A stretch of 64,000 bases of DNA, from contig CM037879.1 of NCBI GenBank assembly GCA_021292165.1, forward strand, positions 18,313,525 to 18,377,524. Reading direction: 5' to 3'. The stretch comes from Shinisaurus crocodilurus (lineage: Eukaryota; Chordata; Lepidosauria; Squamata; Shinisauridae). Shown here one piece after another: positions 63,156 to 64,000 of the stretch; the stretch's first letter is position 1; the number at the start of each line of letters is the position of its first letter. A model generated the notes under the pieces. It searched no databases, was not told the origin of the DNA, and saw nothing but the letters and a program-made list of their open reading frames with translations. The position numbers and the translations under genes are program-made.

Positions 63156-63794
63156 CCCAGCGGGGAAACTTGCCGGGAAGTCAACTCCCATCCAACCCAG
63201 TGCCACAGCCAGCTCAATTTCCCCGACACATTTCCCAGTTCGATTCGGCGTTGGCAAGATAGCCGCCAAAAGCAAACATTTACACAATTCTTTCTAAACG
63301 TGGCGCAGAGGAAAAGCGGTCAAAGGTCTTCTCTTTCCTCCCCACCGCCAGTCCTCTGTGTCCGAAGCACGATATTTGGAAGTGACGCCCTATTGATCTC
63401 CCAGGGAATGGACTTCCGCCTATAGATCAGGGGGCAAGATGCCCATCCGTGGGGGGGGGGGGAAGAGCCCCAAGGAAGGAGCAAGCAATCCTGGCGGATA
63501 AAAGGCACCCTGGAAGAGTGTAGAGGCGTTGTATTCCCTACAGCCTCTCTCTCTCTCTCCCCCCTCTCCCCCCAATGCCCTCCCCTCCTCTCCTCTCCAC
63601 GGCTTTTTAGGAAAGAAAGTGTATTAGGGATCACCCTCTCCCAGACTTTATCGGAACCCTCCAGCAACCGGGTCATGGAGGTGGGGAATGAATATATATA
63701 TAGAAAGAGAGAGAGAGGAAAATCCTAAACAAAAACGGAGCATTCCCTGTGTGACCACAGTGTGAATTAAAAACAACAACAACAACAAACTTAC
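63156..63794 (-). promoter_or_regulatory. GC-rich region, putative start of intron 1 of a minus-strand gene
   Basis: CpG-rich DNA with pyrimidine runs ('cctctctctctctctc' near 63545) adjoining the candidate exon. If the donor at 63794 is real this is the start of the first intron on minus. No coding frame has a domain. Confidence 0.35.
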
Positions 63795-64000
63795 AGGATC
63801 CGGAAAGGATTTTCAAGGGCCGAATGACTTGGTTCCCCTGACCCTGGCGAAGGGGAGGAAGAGCGGATGGCTCAGTTGCTGCGATCCTTCCTCCAATCTC
63901 TCCTTTTTCACCCGTCCTTCTTCTTCTCCTCCTTTCTGTCTGTCTGTCTCTTTTCTCGCCCTCTTCGGCTCCAGCGGCGCTCAAGCTCAGTCGCTCGCTC
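63795..64000 (-). other. Candidate 5' non-coding exon, partial at window edge
   Basis: On the minus strand this GC-rich, purine-rich segment ends 'ttccggatcct|gtaagttt', a strong donor on the intron side. The open frame through it has no ATG (it would need a TTG start) and is rich in Arg and Glu from simple GA sequence, so it looks like a 5' untranslated region. The gene cannot be named from what is visible. Confidence 0.4.

Noticed and set aside
63673..63984. 103-codon minus frame at the right edge
   Set aside because: It has no ATG at its start and runs through a strong splice donor into a GTT repeat; the residues come from simple GA sequence.

Overview
This window looks like nuclear DNA of a squamate reptile, probably a lizard. 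That is inferred from the repeat content: at least a dozen copies of a tRNA-derived SINE of the Sauria/squamate type, a second tRNA-derived SINE, CR1 and other non-LTR LINE remnants, MIR-like fragments, many short hAT and mariner MITEs, and one vertebrate Ty1/copia retrotransposon. Nothing supports a bacterial, viral or plasmid origin. I recognised no complete host protein-coding gene; most open frames lie in repeats or low-complexity sequence.

Layout. 1-9 kb: hAT-type MITEs (448-831, 6245-6584, 7440-8124), a composite LINE-end element with a CCCAA minisatellite (1138-1644) and a SINE. 9-19 kb: MIR fragments, a mariner MITE, a long hairpin MITE broken by a CR1 fragment, a 5S-rRNA-derived SINE, and a second 685-bp copy of the GACTCG-rich hAT MITE (17723-18407). 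19-31 kb: mostly non-repetitive DNA with a possible 69-bp exon (19284-19352), then nested repeats, a second hairpin MITE, a CpG island (27.17-28.0 kb) and a second 5S-derived SINE. 31-33 kb: a 5'-truncated LINE that still encodes most of a reverse transcriptase (YADD motif) and a C-terminal zinc finger. 35.3-40.0 kb: a complete-ended copia retrotransposon on the minus strand with two LTRs about 98% identical, a 5-bp target duplication, a primer site matching the anticodon arm of initiator tRNA-Met, and an internal deletion that removed the integrase core. 40-50 kb: dense SINEs, foldback elements and CR1 remnants. 50-64 kb: richer in CpG and sparser in long repeats, with many short self-complementary elements, candidate conserved non-coding blocks, and at the right edge a candidate non-coding first exon of a minus-strand gene (splice donor at 63794).

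How the parts relate. The mobile elements form partner sets. The 32.8-kb LINE tail recurs at 1563, 20134 and 45839. The 5S-derived SINE ends in a CR1-like 3' tail, so CR1 machinery probably mobilised it. The copia copy lacks integrase and would need help in trans. Target duplications of 8 bp place several families in hAT, TA duplications place others in Tc1/mariner, and 5 bp fits copia. The nested insertions give a relative order of events.
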